Positions 1 to 8,978 of a stretch of 64,000 bases of DNA are shown here, in pieces. Position 1 is the first letter of the stretch. Every line of letters starts with the position of its first letter. Where the stretch lies: contig NZ_LMZQ01000027.1 in assembly GCF_001442625.1 (NCBI RefSeq), positions 32,751-96,750 on the forward strand, in the 5' to 3' direction. Under the pieces are notes generated by a model. The model made no database searches and was not told where the DNA came from. It saw nothing but the letters and a program-made list of their open reading frames with translations. A program made the translations under genes and the position numbers. The stretch is from Pedobacter ginsenosidimutans. GTDB lineage: Bacteria > Bacteroidota > Bacteroidia > Sphingobacteriales > Sphingobacteriaceae.

Positions 1-1443
1 AGTTGATGGATCAAGTAGGTTTACATTGCCGTAGTTAAAAGGAGTTAGGCCATTGTTGAAGGTAAACCCACCACTAGTTGTGCGCGATTGATCTGCATCA
101 GCACCAACCAATAAGGTATGGCTTATGCCTCCTGTTTTGAAATAACCATTTAAGTTAATCTGCTCATTGTAAGTAAATTCTTTTGTTTTAGAACGCGTAA
201 CATTACGTGCAGCAATACCATAGGGAAGTGGGTTAGTAGATACTTTAGTATCCGCAAATGGACGTTCTGCACTAAAATAGTTGCGGTTGTAAGATTGTGC
301 ATTAGCCAATACATTCAACTTCCAATTGTCGTTAAATTTATGGTTAATGTTTAATTGTGCTGTAGCTGTATTTGTATTGTTATATGCCCAGGGTGCATTT
401 ACAAAAGCATTACGGCCTATATCAGCAATCTGGTTTTCAACAGTACCAACACCAAAATCTGGTGTCATGTTGCTTTTCAAATAATCACCCTGTAATAAAA
501 TGTCTGTTTTCTCGCTAATTTTATAAAGCAAAGATGGATTTACGTAAACCCTGTTCGAGTTTACACTGTTTCTGAAACTTGCAGCATCTTCGTAAGTACC
601 AATTAAACGGAAAGCAAGGTTCTTTGTAATCGGACCATAAATGTCGCCTGTTGGTTTGTACATGCCGTAACTGCCTGTACGCATTGATACTTCGCCGCCA
701 TTTTCAAATTTAGGCTTCTTCGTAACCAGATTTACTACAGCTCCACCGCTTACACCGCCATAAAGTAATGCTGCACTTCCTTTTAAAACCTCTACCGATT
801 CTAAAGTACTAGTTTCGGGCATACCACCACTGGTAGCACGTGATCCATTTTTGAAAACATTATTAGTACCTAAATTATAACCACGGGCAAAAAAAGTTTC
901 GCCACTTACCGAACCACGATTTTCAGCAAAAGCTACACCGTTTACATTTTTCAGTACATCGCTTAAGCGATTAGCTTGTTGGTCGGCAATTACTTGGTTT
1001 CCAATAATTTGCACTGCCTGTGGAAGATCCATCGGTGCAATGGCAATTTTACCTAAGTTAACTGGCTTTCTGTTTGGTGTTTTGTAACCGTTAATGGCTA
1101 CTTCGTCCAATTGAGATGAAGATTCTGCTATGGTAAAATCAGCAGTTACAGTTTGACCGGCCACTACAGTTACAGATTTTTCCTGCGCAGAAACACCGAT
1201 AGCAGATGTTTTGATCGTATAAGTGCCTGGTGTTACATTTTTAATGGTGAAATTACCTTTCTCGTCAGTTTGTGTAGTTTTACCTATGTTTTTTAAACCA
1301 ACACTTACATAGCTTGCAGGATTGCCATCGCTGGTCTTAATCGAACCTGAAACAGATCCATTTTTGCTTTGTGCTATGGTATTTCCTGTTAAAAGCAGAA
1401 AAAAAGCTATAAAATTTAAAAGAAAAGTAAATTTTTTATCCAT
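1..1443 (-). CDS. TonB-dependent siderophore receptor (5' part, runs off the window)
   Basis: This is an outer-membrane receptor for ferric-siderophore uptake powered by TonB. About 481 N-terminal residues are visible; the rest of the barrel lies beyond position 1. A signal peptide ends near TIAQS (residue 26). It is followed by a carboxypeptidase-regulatory-like beta domain (about residues 30-105, with the typical DEKGNFTIKNV segment), common in Bacteroidota receptors. The plug follows (about 115-235), with DLPQAVQIIG, NRLSDVLKNVNGV, FFARGYNLGTNN and VEVLKGSAALLYGGVSGGAV, the pattern of FhuA/FpvA-type siderophore receptors rather than SusC. Barrel strands follow. The ATG at 1443 fits the signal peptide. 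The gene is divergent from the DUF3095 gene. The ligand cannot be told from sequence alone. Confidence 0.93.
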   Translation of the reverse strand, partial: MDKKFTFLLNFIAFFLLLTGNTIAQSKNGSVSGSIKTSDGNPASYVSVGLKNIGKTTQTDEKGNFTIKNVTPGTYTIKTSAIGVSAQEKSVTVVAGQTVTADFTIAESSSQLDEVAINGYKTPNRKPVNLGKIAIAPMDLPQAVQIIGNQVIADQQANRLSDVLKNVNGVAFAENRGSVSGETFFARGYNLGTNNVFKNGSRATSGGMPETSTLESVEVLKGSAALLYGGVSGGAVVNLVTKKPKFENGGEVSMRTGSYGMYKPTGDIYGPITKNLAFRLIGTYEDAASFRNSVNSNRVYVNPSLLYKISEKTDILLQGDYLKSNMTPDFGVGTVENQIADIGRNAFVNAPWAYNNTNTATAQLNINHKFNDNWKLNVLANAQSYNRNYFSAERPFADTKVSTNPLPYGIAARNVTRSKTKEFTYNEQINLNGYFKTGGISHTLLVGADADQSRTTSGGFTFNNGLTPFNYGNVNLLDPST

Positions 1444-1497
1444 TTTATTTAGATTAATTCTTAGTTGGCGCAAAGGAAGCGTTTTTGCGCGGAATAA

Positions 1498-1525
1498 CAA
1501 AATTATTTTTATTTGTTCTAAATAA
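1498..1525 (-). promoter_or_regulatory. Candidate promoter -7 element and palindromic operator of the siderophore receptor
   Basis: On the minus strand TAATTTTG (1505-1498) matches the Bacteroidota -7 consensus TAnnTTTG and lies 55 nt upstream of the receptor ATG. Immediately upstream is the inverted repeat TTATTT-N5-AAATAA (1509-1525), placed between the -33 and -7 regions. An iron-responsive repressor site here would be logical but is inference; the site does not match the classic Fur box. Confidence 0.35.
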
Positions 1526-1601
1526 GATTAATTTTTAGTTTACTTTATTGGAATACGCAGCGTTTTTGAATGCGTATATTAGGAATGTACTAAATCCAAT
1601 T

Positions 1602-2768
1602 ATGCAAAATAGCGAAGATCATTTCTATTCTAATCTGCCCATTTATAAAATGCCATTACATCAATTATTGATTAAAAATCAATTATTTGAAAAAGTGGTT
1701 GCAAGCTGGTGTGTAATCATCACCGATATCAAGCATTCAACAGTGGCTGTAAATTCGGGCCAGCATGAAAATGTTAACCTTATTGCTACTGGAAGTATTG
1801 TCGCCGTCCTTAATATTGCATTTAAAGCAAACATCTCGGTTCCATTCTTCTTTGGTGGCGATGGAGCCACTTTTATTGTTCCACCAAGTATTGTAGATGA
1901 TGTGATGAAATCGTTATTAAAATACAGGGATAATACTCTACAGAATTTTAACCTTGATTTAAGGACTGGGATTATGCCTGTTGAAGAAATTTACAAACAA
2001 GGCTATAGGCTTAACATTTGTAGATTTAGTAGCGCTGAAACATTTTCTATCCCCATTGTTTTGGGTGATGGCCTGGCTTATGCCGAACAAATTATCAAGG
2101 GCGAAAACTACCTGTTAGGCGGCCATGATACTGCAAGTGATGAAATCGATTTAAGTGGTATGCAATGCCGTTGGGATAAGATAGAACCACCCGAAAACAG
2201 TGATGAGGTGGTTACGTTAATCGTTATAGCTTCAGAAATAGAACAACAGGCAATAGCATTCAGCAAAGTGATCCATCACCTCGATAAAATTTACGGAACA
2301 CCCGAAAAGCGTCAGCCGATTTCAGTTTCTAAGCTGATTTTCAAAACAAGCTTTAACAGTTTAGGAAAAGAGATGAAACACCGAATTGGAAAAATTAGAC
2401 TTTTTGAACTGTTCAAATCATGGCTCATCAATATTTATGGCTATATCTATTTCCGGACGGAGCGGGGTAAAAAGTATCTGAAACAACTTGTAGAAATGTC
2501 GGATACGCTGGTGATAGACGGTAGAATAAATACTGTAATTACAGGAACTGCACAGCAGCGATTAATATTGCAGAAAGAGCTTAATCAGCTTGAAAAAAAT
2601 AATGAAATTTTATATGCGCTCTATGTTAGCGGCGAATCGATCATGTCTTGCTATGTTAGGGATCTGGAGGATGATCATATTCATTTTGTTGACGGAGCAG
2701 ATGGGGGATATACTCAGGCCGCGGGAATACTTAAACAGAAAATGCGCGATAAATTAAATGCCAAGTGA
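1602..2768 (+). CDS. DUF3095 family protein (nucleotide-cyclase-like fold)
   Basis: Conserved protein of unknown function, 388 residues. The N-terminal half carries the family hallmarks: an FYSNLPIY-type start, then WCVIITDIKHST (the aspartate that in class III cyclases would bind metal), then FFGGDGATFIVP with the GGDG hairpin. The family is usually described as adenylate-cyclase-like, but no activity is proven here. The C-terminal half (about 230-388) has no recognised domain. The ATG at 1602 is preferred to the upstream TTG at 1548, because family members begin close to the FYSNLP motif and an in-frame stop (1536) allows only a short extension. It is divergent from the receptor gene and upstream of a histidine kinase, so a signalling role is possible. 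Confidence 0.8.
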   Translation: MQNSEDHFYSNLPIYKMPLHQLLIKNQLFEKVVASWCVIITDIKHSTVAVNSGQHENVNLIATGSIVAVLNIAFKANISVPFFFGGDGATFIVPPSIVDDVMKSLLKYRDNTLQNFNLDLRTGIMPVEEIYKQGYRLNICRFSSAETFSIPIVLGDGLAYAEQIIKGENYLLGGHDTASDEIDLSGMQCRWDKIEPPENSDEVVTLIVIASEIEQQAIAFSKVIHHLDKIYGTPEKRQPISVSKLIFKTSFNSLGKEMKHRIGKIRLFELFKSWLINIYGYIYFRTERGKKYLKQLVEMSDTLVIDGRINTVITGTAQQRLILQKELNQLEKNNEILYALYVSGESIMSCYVRDLEDDHIHFVDGADGGYTQAAGILKQKMRDKLNAK

Positions 2769-2879
2769 TAAAAGGTTAATAATAACCAAACATTTGTAAA
2801 GGCCAACTTGTATGATAGTTAGTGTAATTTGATTTATCATAAATATCAGCATAGGATGGTTTTAATTTTTAAAGTATAA

Positions 2880-4025
2880 ATGGAAAGTTATTCGAGGGTT
2901 TTAAGTAATAATCAACTTTTAGAGGTTCTTTCCTTATCAAAAGATGCAACAGCCATATACACATCCGAACATATTGTAATCGAAATGGCTAATGATGCCA
3001 TGATTGCGTTTTGGGGTAAAGACCGATCTATTATCGGTAAACCTTTAGAAGATGCTGTGCCTGAGCTAAAAGGACAGCCTTTTATCAATATGCTGAAAAA
3101 TGTGTTGCTAACGGGCATTACAGATAAAGGAGATGCTATTCCGGCTGAAACCCTAAGGGATGGGAGGTTACAAACGGCTTATTATGCTTATGAATATCGT
3201 GCCATTAAGGATGAGGCTGGGATGCCTTATTGTATTCTTCATACCGCAAGCGATGTTACCGATATGGTAAATGCGAAAAAAGCCATTAAAGAGGCTGAAT
3301 TGCAACGGGAAGCACTAGATCAGGAACAGATTCTAATCAGTATAAAGGAAGAGCGGCAAAAGAATGACTTTATCAGTATGGTAAGCCACGAGTTAAAAAC
3401 GCCTTTAACCTCTATTAGTGCTTATGTTCAATTGATGCAGCATCGGAGTTTAACAGATCTTTTTGTCGTAAATACTTTAGATAAAGTTCAAAAACAGATC
3501 CGGAAAATGAGTTCTATGATCACTTCTTTTTTAAATGTATCGCGTTTAGAATCGGGAGAAATTCACTTGAGCCTATCTCATTTCGATCTTGATAAACTAA
3601 TTTGTGATGTTGTAGAAGATCTAAGGTTGATCCATCCCACTAATCAGATCAATTTTGCAGAGGGAGAACCTAAATTAATATACGCAGATAAAGATAAAAT
3701 TGGCTCTGTAATTTCAAATTTGATTGGCAATGCTGTAAAATATTCAGATCAGGGCAGTACTGTTTTTGTTCAATCAGAAGCCTTGGAAAATGAAATGCAT
3801 GTTTCTGTAACAGATAACGGCATTGGTATCCAGGCTCATGATCTGAAGAAACTTTTTGATCGGTTTTATCGCGTAGAAAACCAGCAAACTAAAACCATTT
3901 CAGGTTTTGGGATTGGTTTATACCTAAGCGCAGAGATTATAAAATTACATCATGGTAAAATTTGGGCAGAAAGTAATTATGGCGCCGGCTCTACATTTCA
4001 CTTTTCGCTCCCTGTAAAAGGCTAA
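2880..4025 (+). CDS. Cytoplasmic PAS-domain sensor histidine kinase
   Basis: Soluble sensor kinase, 381 residues with no membrane segment. A PAS domain (about residues 12-130; IVIEMANDAMIAFWGKD and ILHTASDVTD) is followed by a short coiled linker and the HisKA domain with the phospho-acceptor H170 in SMVSHELKTPLTS. The HATPase domain has an intact N box (SNLIGNAVKYS), G1 (DNGIGI), F box (LFDRFYRV) and G2 (GFGIGLYLS), so the kinase should be active. No response regulator lies next to it; it is an orphan kinase whose partner must be elsewhere. The signal sensed by the PAS domain is unknown. Confidence 0.93.
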   Translation: MESYSRVLSNNQLLEVLSLSKDATAIYTSEHIVIEMANDAMIAFWGKDRSIIGKPLEDAVPELKGQPFINMLKNVLLTGITDKGDAIPAETLRDGRLQTAYYAYEYRAIKDEAGMPYCILHTASDVTDMVNAKKAIKEAELQREALDQEQILISIKEERQKNDFISMVSHELKTPLTSISAYVQLMQHRSLTDLFVVNTLDKVQKQIRKMSSMITSFLNVSRLESGEIHLSLSHFDLDKLICDVVEDLRLIHPTNQINFAEGEPKLIYADKDKIGSVISNLIGNAVKYSDQGSTVFVQSEALENEMHVSVTDNGIGIQAHDLKKLFDRFYRVENQQTKTISGFGIGLYLSAEIIKLHHGKIWAESNYGAGSTFHFSLPVKG

Positions 4026-4866
4026 TTCAAATCAAAGCCCAATATCACATGATTAAACCGCAGTTGAAGTTTAGAGGTTCGTTTAAGAAAAAGTAAAAGA
4101 TTGGTTGACAGGTTAAAATAAATTGTCATTTCGACTGGAGCACAGTCCCGGCGTTAAATCCTACTGTGTGAGCACATCGTTTTGAGGTTAATCTTTTAGG
4201 CGTTTTGCTAGCTTCCTTTAATAACACATTGTTTTAACCGAAGAACGTCGTCAATCCCAAGGGCCCGAGAAATCAAAAAAACAGTTGTAGGAAAGAACAA
4301 ATAGTACTGCCAAACCTAAACGCAGTGGTTTTGTGTTCATAAACGCTAATTTAAAGCTTTAAATAAGTATTGAACACAAACCCCAAAGGGCTCAATCAGC
4401 CCAAAGAAAACACAAACAAAAACTGATTAAACGAAGTGCCGCTGTTTTTTTGATGTGTGTAGGATTGTGTAAAAGGCCCATTGCTGGATTGACAGAGCGT
4501 TTTGGGTAATTGGCGCCCAAAATGCGCCAGCATTCTTGAGCACAAATAAAAACAATGTGATTTGCGAAAAACTACCATGCCCCCGCGGCAAACAGCGGAA
4601 AAGTCAATGTTAGTGTAATTATTTTTTTCGAAATAAATGTCTTTTGGTAGCTGGAAAGATGCTGATCCCGAACATTCGGGACAGCATGACGATTGCCTTA
4701 GGAATGTGTGTTAAAACAACTTTAGAATTAACAAAAGATGTGTCCATACGGTAGGATGTTAAGTCGAAAGAGAAATCTTTGAACTATGCTTATTGGATTG
4801 TTCAAAGATTTCTCCTCCGAAGGAGTTCCTTTGGAATACTGCGGTCGAAACAACAATCGATTTTTT
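4026..4866. other. Gene-free, repeat-bearing intergenic stretch
   Basis: About 840 bases with no convincing gene. Visible structure includes a dispersed-repeat fragment around 4124-4150 (TGTCATTTCGACTGGAGC), a 10-bp inverted repeat TTTGTGTTCA/TGAACACAAA (4330-4339 and 4371-4380), a hairpin with arms TCCCGAA/TTCGGGA flanked by GCTG/CAGC (4661-4685), and a second dispersed-repeat fragment near 4797-4860 containing TTCTCCTCCGAAGGAGTTCC. The 60-codon frame on the minus strand at 4396-4578 has no recognisable domain. The block may be a graveyard of repeat elements. Confidence 0.6.
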
Positions 4867-5856
4867 TTAACTCAAAATTTCATCAATCAGTTTTACTTCA
4901 GTATCACTAAATTTTATATTATCTAAAGCTTTAATTGAATCTGTAATCTGCTCTGGTTTACTGGCACCTATTAGAACAGTCGTAATTCTATCGTCTTTCA
5001 GTATCCACGATAAAGCCATATGTGCTAATTTTTGCCCACGCGATTTGGCAACATCATTTAATTTGGCAATCACGGCTAATTTCTCCGGCGTAATATTGCT
5101 TTCTTTCAGGAAAATACCACTGGTGGCTACTCTCGAATCGGCAGGAATACCGTGTAAATATTTATCGGTAAGTAAACCTTGCGCCAATGGCGAAAATGGA
5201 ATACAACCCACACCATTTTGTTCCAAAACATCAAGTAAACCATCCTCCACCCAACGTTCGAACATCGAATATTTAGGCTGGTGGATTAAACATGGAGTGC
5301 CGTTATCTTTTAAAATTTTGATTGCTTTTTTGGCTTCATCTGCTTTATAATTGGAAATACCAACATACAAAGCTTTTCCCTGTTGAACCAAGAGACTTAA
5401 GGCACTCATGGTTTCTTCAAGTGGAGTTTCAGGATCTGGACGGTGGTGGTAAAAAATATCAACATAGTCCAGTTTCATGCGTTTTAAACTCTGGTCTAAA
5501 CTAGAAACCAGGTATTTTTTCGAACCCCAGTCGCCATAAGGACCATCCCACATGGTATATCCAGCTTTGCTTGAAATAATCATTTCATCACGATAGCCCC
5601 TAAAATCTTCATGGAGGATTTTTCCGAAAACTTCTTCAGCCGAACCTGGGGGCGGACCATAATTATTTGCTAAATCGAAGTGGGTAATTCCGTTGTTAAA
5701 AGCAGTGTAGATTAGGTTTTTGCTGTTTTCAAAAACGTTTACATGTCCGAAATTATGCCATAAACCCAACGATATTGCAGGCAATTTTATGCCACTGTTT
5801 CCACAACGGCGATATAGCATTTTGTCGTAACGATCTGTTGAAATGATTTGATTCAT
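4867..5856 (-). CDS. Aldo/keto reductase, YghZ / glyceraldehyde-3-phosphate reductase type
   Basis: NADPH-dependent cytosolic aldo/keto reductase of 329 residues, the full family length. The catalytic tetrad is visible: D61 and Y66 in THFDLANNYG, K97 in IISSKAGY and H138 in IFYHHRPD. GVSNY-like GISNY and the C-terminal cofactor loop (VLIGASKPEQI) are present. The GPPPGSAEE segment after the tyrosine is typical of the YghZ branch, which reduces L-glyceraldehyde 3-phosphate and related aldehydes, including methylglyoxal. Substrate in this organism is inferred from the family. It stands alone, with repeat-rich DNA downstream. Confidence 0.88.
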   Translation of the reverse strand: MNQIISTDRYDKMLYRRCGNSGIKLPAISLGLWHNFGHVNVFENSKNLIYTAFNNGITHFDLANNYGPPPGSAEEVFGKILHEDFRGYRDEMIISSKAGYTMWDGPYGDWGSKKYLVSSLDQSLKRMKLDYVDIFYHHRPDPETPLEETMSALSLLVQQGKALYVGISNYKADEAKKAIKILKDNGTPCLIHQPKYSMFERWVEDGLLDVLEQNGVGCIPFSPLAQGLLTDKYLHGIPADSRVATSGIFLKESNITPEKLAVIAKLNDVAKSRGQKLAHMALSWILKDDRITTVLIGASKPEQITDSIKALDNIKFSDTEVKLIDEILS

Positions 5857-6249
5857 ATTTGGGATTTGATTGCCGCAATAATAATCAGTTTTACTGGATT
5901 TTAATTGACATTAGATTAATATTATGTTCAAATAAGTAAAAACGCTGAATTTCAATTAAGCTGTATGATAATCGTCACGCTAAACCTGTTTCAGTATCTT
6001 GTACTTAGTTCATCTTTTTAAAATGATCCCGAAATAAATTCATTAATACAGTAAAAATAAATCATAGATTTTTAATCTTTCTACATTTCGTTATCACCAC
6101 TTCTACAAATCGTATCATTACAGGTGTTTAGCGTAAATTATTATTTAATATATGCATTTCAATTCTTCTAAATCGTTTTATTTGTAAAGTTAAGTGATAT
6201 ACTTATATTTAAAAACTTAATTAAAAATCTAAACCAAATATCCCATTTT
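5857..6249. other. AT-rich intergenic region between divergent genes
   Basis: About 390 bases between the divergent aldo/keto reductase and aldose epimerase genes. It is strongly AT-rich and holds no open frame of interest. It presumably contains both promoters, but I see no clear operator or structured RNA in it. Confidence 0.5.
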
Positions 6250-7422
6250 ATGAAATTACAATCATTAACGAGCCTCGGTGTACTAGCTGTAATTGGCTTT
6301 ACGTCTTGTCAGTCCGGATCCAAAAAAACTTCATCAACGGATAGTTTAAAAGGCGACTCAATAACCGTTGTAAAACTTGTTGCCGATTCTTTTAAAAAGG
6401 AAATTGATAGTAAACAAACAGCGTTATATACCTTAAAGAATAAGAATAATGCAGAGGCTATTTTTACCAATTACGGTGGTCGCCTGGTTAGCTTATTGGT
6501 ACCAAATAAAGAAGGTAAGTTAGTTGATGTGGTAGTGGGTTTTAAAAGTGTTAACGATTACGAAAAATCAACCGAGCCCTATTTTGGTGCAACTATTGGC
6601 CGATATGGCAACCGCATAGCAAAGGGTAAATTTACACTTGAAGGTAAAACCTATTCGCTGTTTACCAATAACGGACAGAATACCCTTCATGGCGGCAAAA
6701 AAGGCTATCAATATGTAGTTTGGGATGCCACTCAGCAAAACGCTAATACCTTAGTGCTTCATTACTTATCAAAAGATGGCGATGAAAATTTTCCAGGCAA
6801 TTTAGATGTTAAAGTAACTTATACCTTAACGGATGATAATGAACTAAAAATGGATTATGAGGCTAAAACTGATAAAACCACTATCGTAAATTTAACAAAC
6901 CACGCATTCTTTAATTTAAATGGTGATGGAAGCGGTGAGATTTTGAACCACGAGGTACAGATTTATGCAGATGAGTACACGCCCGTTGATTCTACCTTGA
7001 TCCCGACAGGGAAAATTGAAAAGGTTAAGGGAACGCCGTTTGATTTTACCAAAGCAACTACCATTGGTGCCCGTATAAACGATAAAAACGAACAGTTAAC
7101 TTTCGGGAAAGGTTATGATCATAACTACGTGCTAAATAAAACCAAAGCGATGGGCATGTTCCACGCGGCTACAGTTAAAGGAGATAAGTCGGGTATAGTG
7201 ATGGATATTTACACGCAGGAGCCAGGCTTACAATTTTATAGCGGCAACTTTATGCAAAGTAAAAATACTTTTAAAACTGGTGCTAAAGATGATTTTAGAA
7301 CAGCAATTGCATTAGAAACGCAGCATTTTCCAGATTCACCAAATCAACCCACTTTTCCATCAACGGTTTTAAAACCCGGGCAAGTGTATAAAACAAGCTC
7401 GGTATATAAATTTACCAAATAA
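6250..7422 (+). CDS. galM: Aldose 1-epimerase (galactose mutarotase), lipoprotein form
   Basis: Interconverts alpha and beta anomers of hexoses such as galactose. The 390-residue protein starts with a lipoprotein signal peptide whose lipobox ends at C20 (GFTSC), so it should be anchored in the periplasm rather than cytosolic. Family motifs are GATIGRYGNRIAKGKF, NTLHGGKKGYQYVVWD (substrate histidine), NLTNHAFFNLNG (second histidine) and the C-terminal catalytic glutamate in ALETQHFPDSPNQP. Exported mutarotases are common in Bacteroidota that import sugars through the periplasm. It is convergent with the HAD gene across a shared terminator. Confidence 0.92.
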   Translation: MKLQSLTSLGVLAVIGFTSCQSGSKKTSSTDSLKGDSITVVKLVADSFKKEIDSKQTALYTLKNKNNAEAIFTNYGGRLVSLLVPNKEGKLVDVVVGFKSVNDYEKSTEPYFGATIGRYGNRIAKGKFTLEGKTYSLFTNNGQNTLHGGKKGYQYVVWDATQQNANTLVLHYLSKDGDENFPGNLDVKVTYTLTDDNELKMDYEAKTDKTTIVNLTNHAFFNLNGDGSGEILNHEVQIYADEYTPVDSTLIPTGKIEKVKGTPFDFTKATTIGARINDKNEQLTFGKGYDHNYVLNKTKAMGMFHAATVKGDKSGIVMDIYTQEPGLQFYSGNFMQSKNTFKTGAKDDFRTAIALETQHFPDSPNQPTFPSTVLKPGQVYKTSSVYKFTK

Positions 7423-7460
7423 TCGTATTGGTAAACGCTATATCCTGGCAATGATAAAAT

Positions 7461-7496
7461 AAAAACGGTCTGTAGAAATGCAGGCCGTTTTTATTT
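7461..7496. terminator. Bidirectional terminator hairpin between galM and the HAD gene
   Basis: Twelve-base arms AAAAACGGTCTG and CAGGCCGTTTTT pair with one G-T type mismatch around an 8-base loop. T-runs or A-runs on both sides suit termination of both convergent genes. Confidence 0.75.
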
Positions 7497-8160
7497 AGAA
7501 AAGTTCTTGTAAAACGGGATCTGTATAATCTTCTATAAAAGCAATAATGTTGTTGTAAGCTGCAAATTCTTCTTTAGTATGCATGGTTGTTAACACAACA
7601 CATCTCATTCCGGCATTCTGTGCTGCTTCAACACCTTTTGGTGCATCTTCAAAAACGATGCACTGGCTGGCTTCAACACCTAAAATTTCAGCCCCTTTAG
7701 TAAAGGTTTCCGGATCGGGTTTACTATTTACCACATCTTCGGCACTTACTATGGCTTTAAAATAGGAACGGATATTTAAATTGTCGAGTACAAAATTAAT
7801 ATTAAAGGGAATAGCAGCAGAGCCAATTGCCATTTGAATGCCTGATTGTTTTGCTTTTTCTAAAAAATTGTCTAAACCTGCTATCAATATTAAATGTTTT
7901 TTATAAGCAGCTTGATATCTATGCTCTTTTTCGATAGAAATCTGATCAATCTGTTCCTGAGAGAAATGACCAATACCAAAAACACGTTCTAACAGATCTT
8001 GGTTTTTACCATACATCTGTTTTTTAACCGCATCGAAGCTAATACTTGCTCCTAAATCTTTTGTAAGTATATTATGCCAGGCATGATTGTGGAAAGCCAT
8101 ATCGTTAATCATGGTTCCATTAAGATCGAAAAGAAAAGCTTTGGGTTTATTATTCGTCAT
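7495..8160 (-). CDS. HAD-superfamily hydrolase, beta-phosphoglucomutase-like, with DxN motif I
   Basis: Cytosolic HAD protein of 221 residues with the helical cap of the beta-phosphoglucomutase/phosphatase branch. Motif I reads FDLNGT, so the nucleophile D12 is present but the second aspartate, the usual general acid/base, is N14. Motif II is around GSAAIP, the motif III lysine is in NSKPDPETF and motif IV is FEDAPKGVEAA. The fold and remaining active site look intact. With the asparagine it may be a slow phosphatase or have an altered reaction; I would not call it a phosphoglucomutase. It is convergent with the aldose epimerase. Confidence 0.85.
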   Translation of the reverse strand: MTNNKPKAFLFDLNGTMINDMAFHNHAWHNILTKDLGASISFDAVKKQMYGKNQDLLERVFGIGHFSQEQIDQISIEKEHRYQAAYKKHLILIAGLDNFLEKAKQSGIQMAIGSAAIPFNINFVLDNLNIRSYFKAIVSAEDVVNSKPDPETFTKGAEILGVEASQCIVFEDAPKGVEAAQNAGMRCVVLTTMHTKEEFAAYNNIIAFIEDYTDPVLQELF

Positions 8161-8381
8161 GGCGGCAAAATTATCAGATTTTTTTATGATTAAGTTAAAA
8201 TATAATTATCAAAGCGAAAATTTAACTAATAATTTATTCCTCAAAGTGGTGCCGGAAACGGATAATGTGAAAAATAAATTTTCCACACCTGTAATTTTTT
8301 GGTTGTCACACACGTTTCCATATTTGGAAATCCGGTATTCAAGCAATAGCTTGCATAGTTTTAAAACCCCAGATAAATATT

Positions 8382-8978
8382 ATGACTGCTGCCCATCATG
8401 AAAGTGATCCTCTTATTAAGTATTTAAATGAGCTGCAGCCATTAAGAAAAGAAATAATTGAGCGGGTAAAAACCGAAACATTCAAAATCTTTGTGCGTAA
8501 GAATGAGGTTTTACCTAACCTTAGTGATGTCGGTAGCGATTGTTTATTTTTTATTGTTAAAGGCTTAGTGCGGGCTTTTGTAATGGATGAAGGAAAAGAT
8601 ATTACCGCCTGGTTAACAGACGAAAATCACCTTGTTGGTAGTATTCGAAATCCGGGAACGCTTATCCCCACTTATCAGGAACAATATCAGGCACTGGAAG
8701 ATTCAGAACTGCTTATACTCCCATATCGTTTTATTGACGACATATACGCACAGTTTCCTGAAACCAACATTTTGGCTAGAAAATTATTGGCCATACATTA
8801 CCACATGTCGCAAGAGCGATCTATTTTATCACGAATCCCTTCAGCAGAAATCAGGTACAAACAGTTTAAAATCGGGTATCCTAACATAAAGTCTAGGGTT
8901 CCTCTAAAATTTTTGGCCAGCTACCTGGGGATGCGAATCGAAACTTTAAGCAGGATCAGAAAGAAAGAAAAGAATTAA
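8382..8978 (+). CDS. Crp/Fnr-type transcriptional regulator
   Basis: Regulator of 198 residues. An N-terminal cyclic-nucleotide-binding-like beta barrel (about 25-120; CLFFIVKGLVRAFVMDEGKD) is followed by a long helix and a C-terminal winged helix (about 150-195; PLKFLASYLGMRIETLSRIRKK), the layout common to Bacteroidota Crp/Fnr relatives. The residues that bind cAMP in true Crp are not conserved, so the ligand is unknown. Its stop codon overlaps the end of the convergent PAP2 gene by four bases. The upstream gap separates it from the divergent HAD gene. Confidence 0.88.
   Translation: MTAAHHESDPLIKYLNELQPLRKEIIERVKTETFKIFVRKNEVLPNLSDVGSDCLFFIVKGLVRAFVMDEGKDITAWLTDENHLVGSIRNPGTLIPTYQEQYQALEDSELLILPYRFIDDIYAQFPETNILARKLLAIHYHMSQERSILSRIPSAEIRYKQFKIGYPNIKSRVPLKFLASYLGMRIETLSRIRKKEKN

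Noticed and set aside
4396..4578. 60-codon minus-strand frame in the gap at 4026-4866
   Set aside because: Low-complexity, cysteine/histidine-rich translation without similarity to anything I know.
8087..8401. 104-codon plus-strand frame overlapping the HAD gene start
   Set aside because: Overlaps the 5' end of a clear gene and the upstream region of the Crp-type gene; no domain, signal peptide or plausible start.
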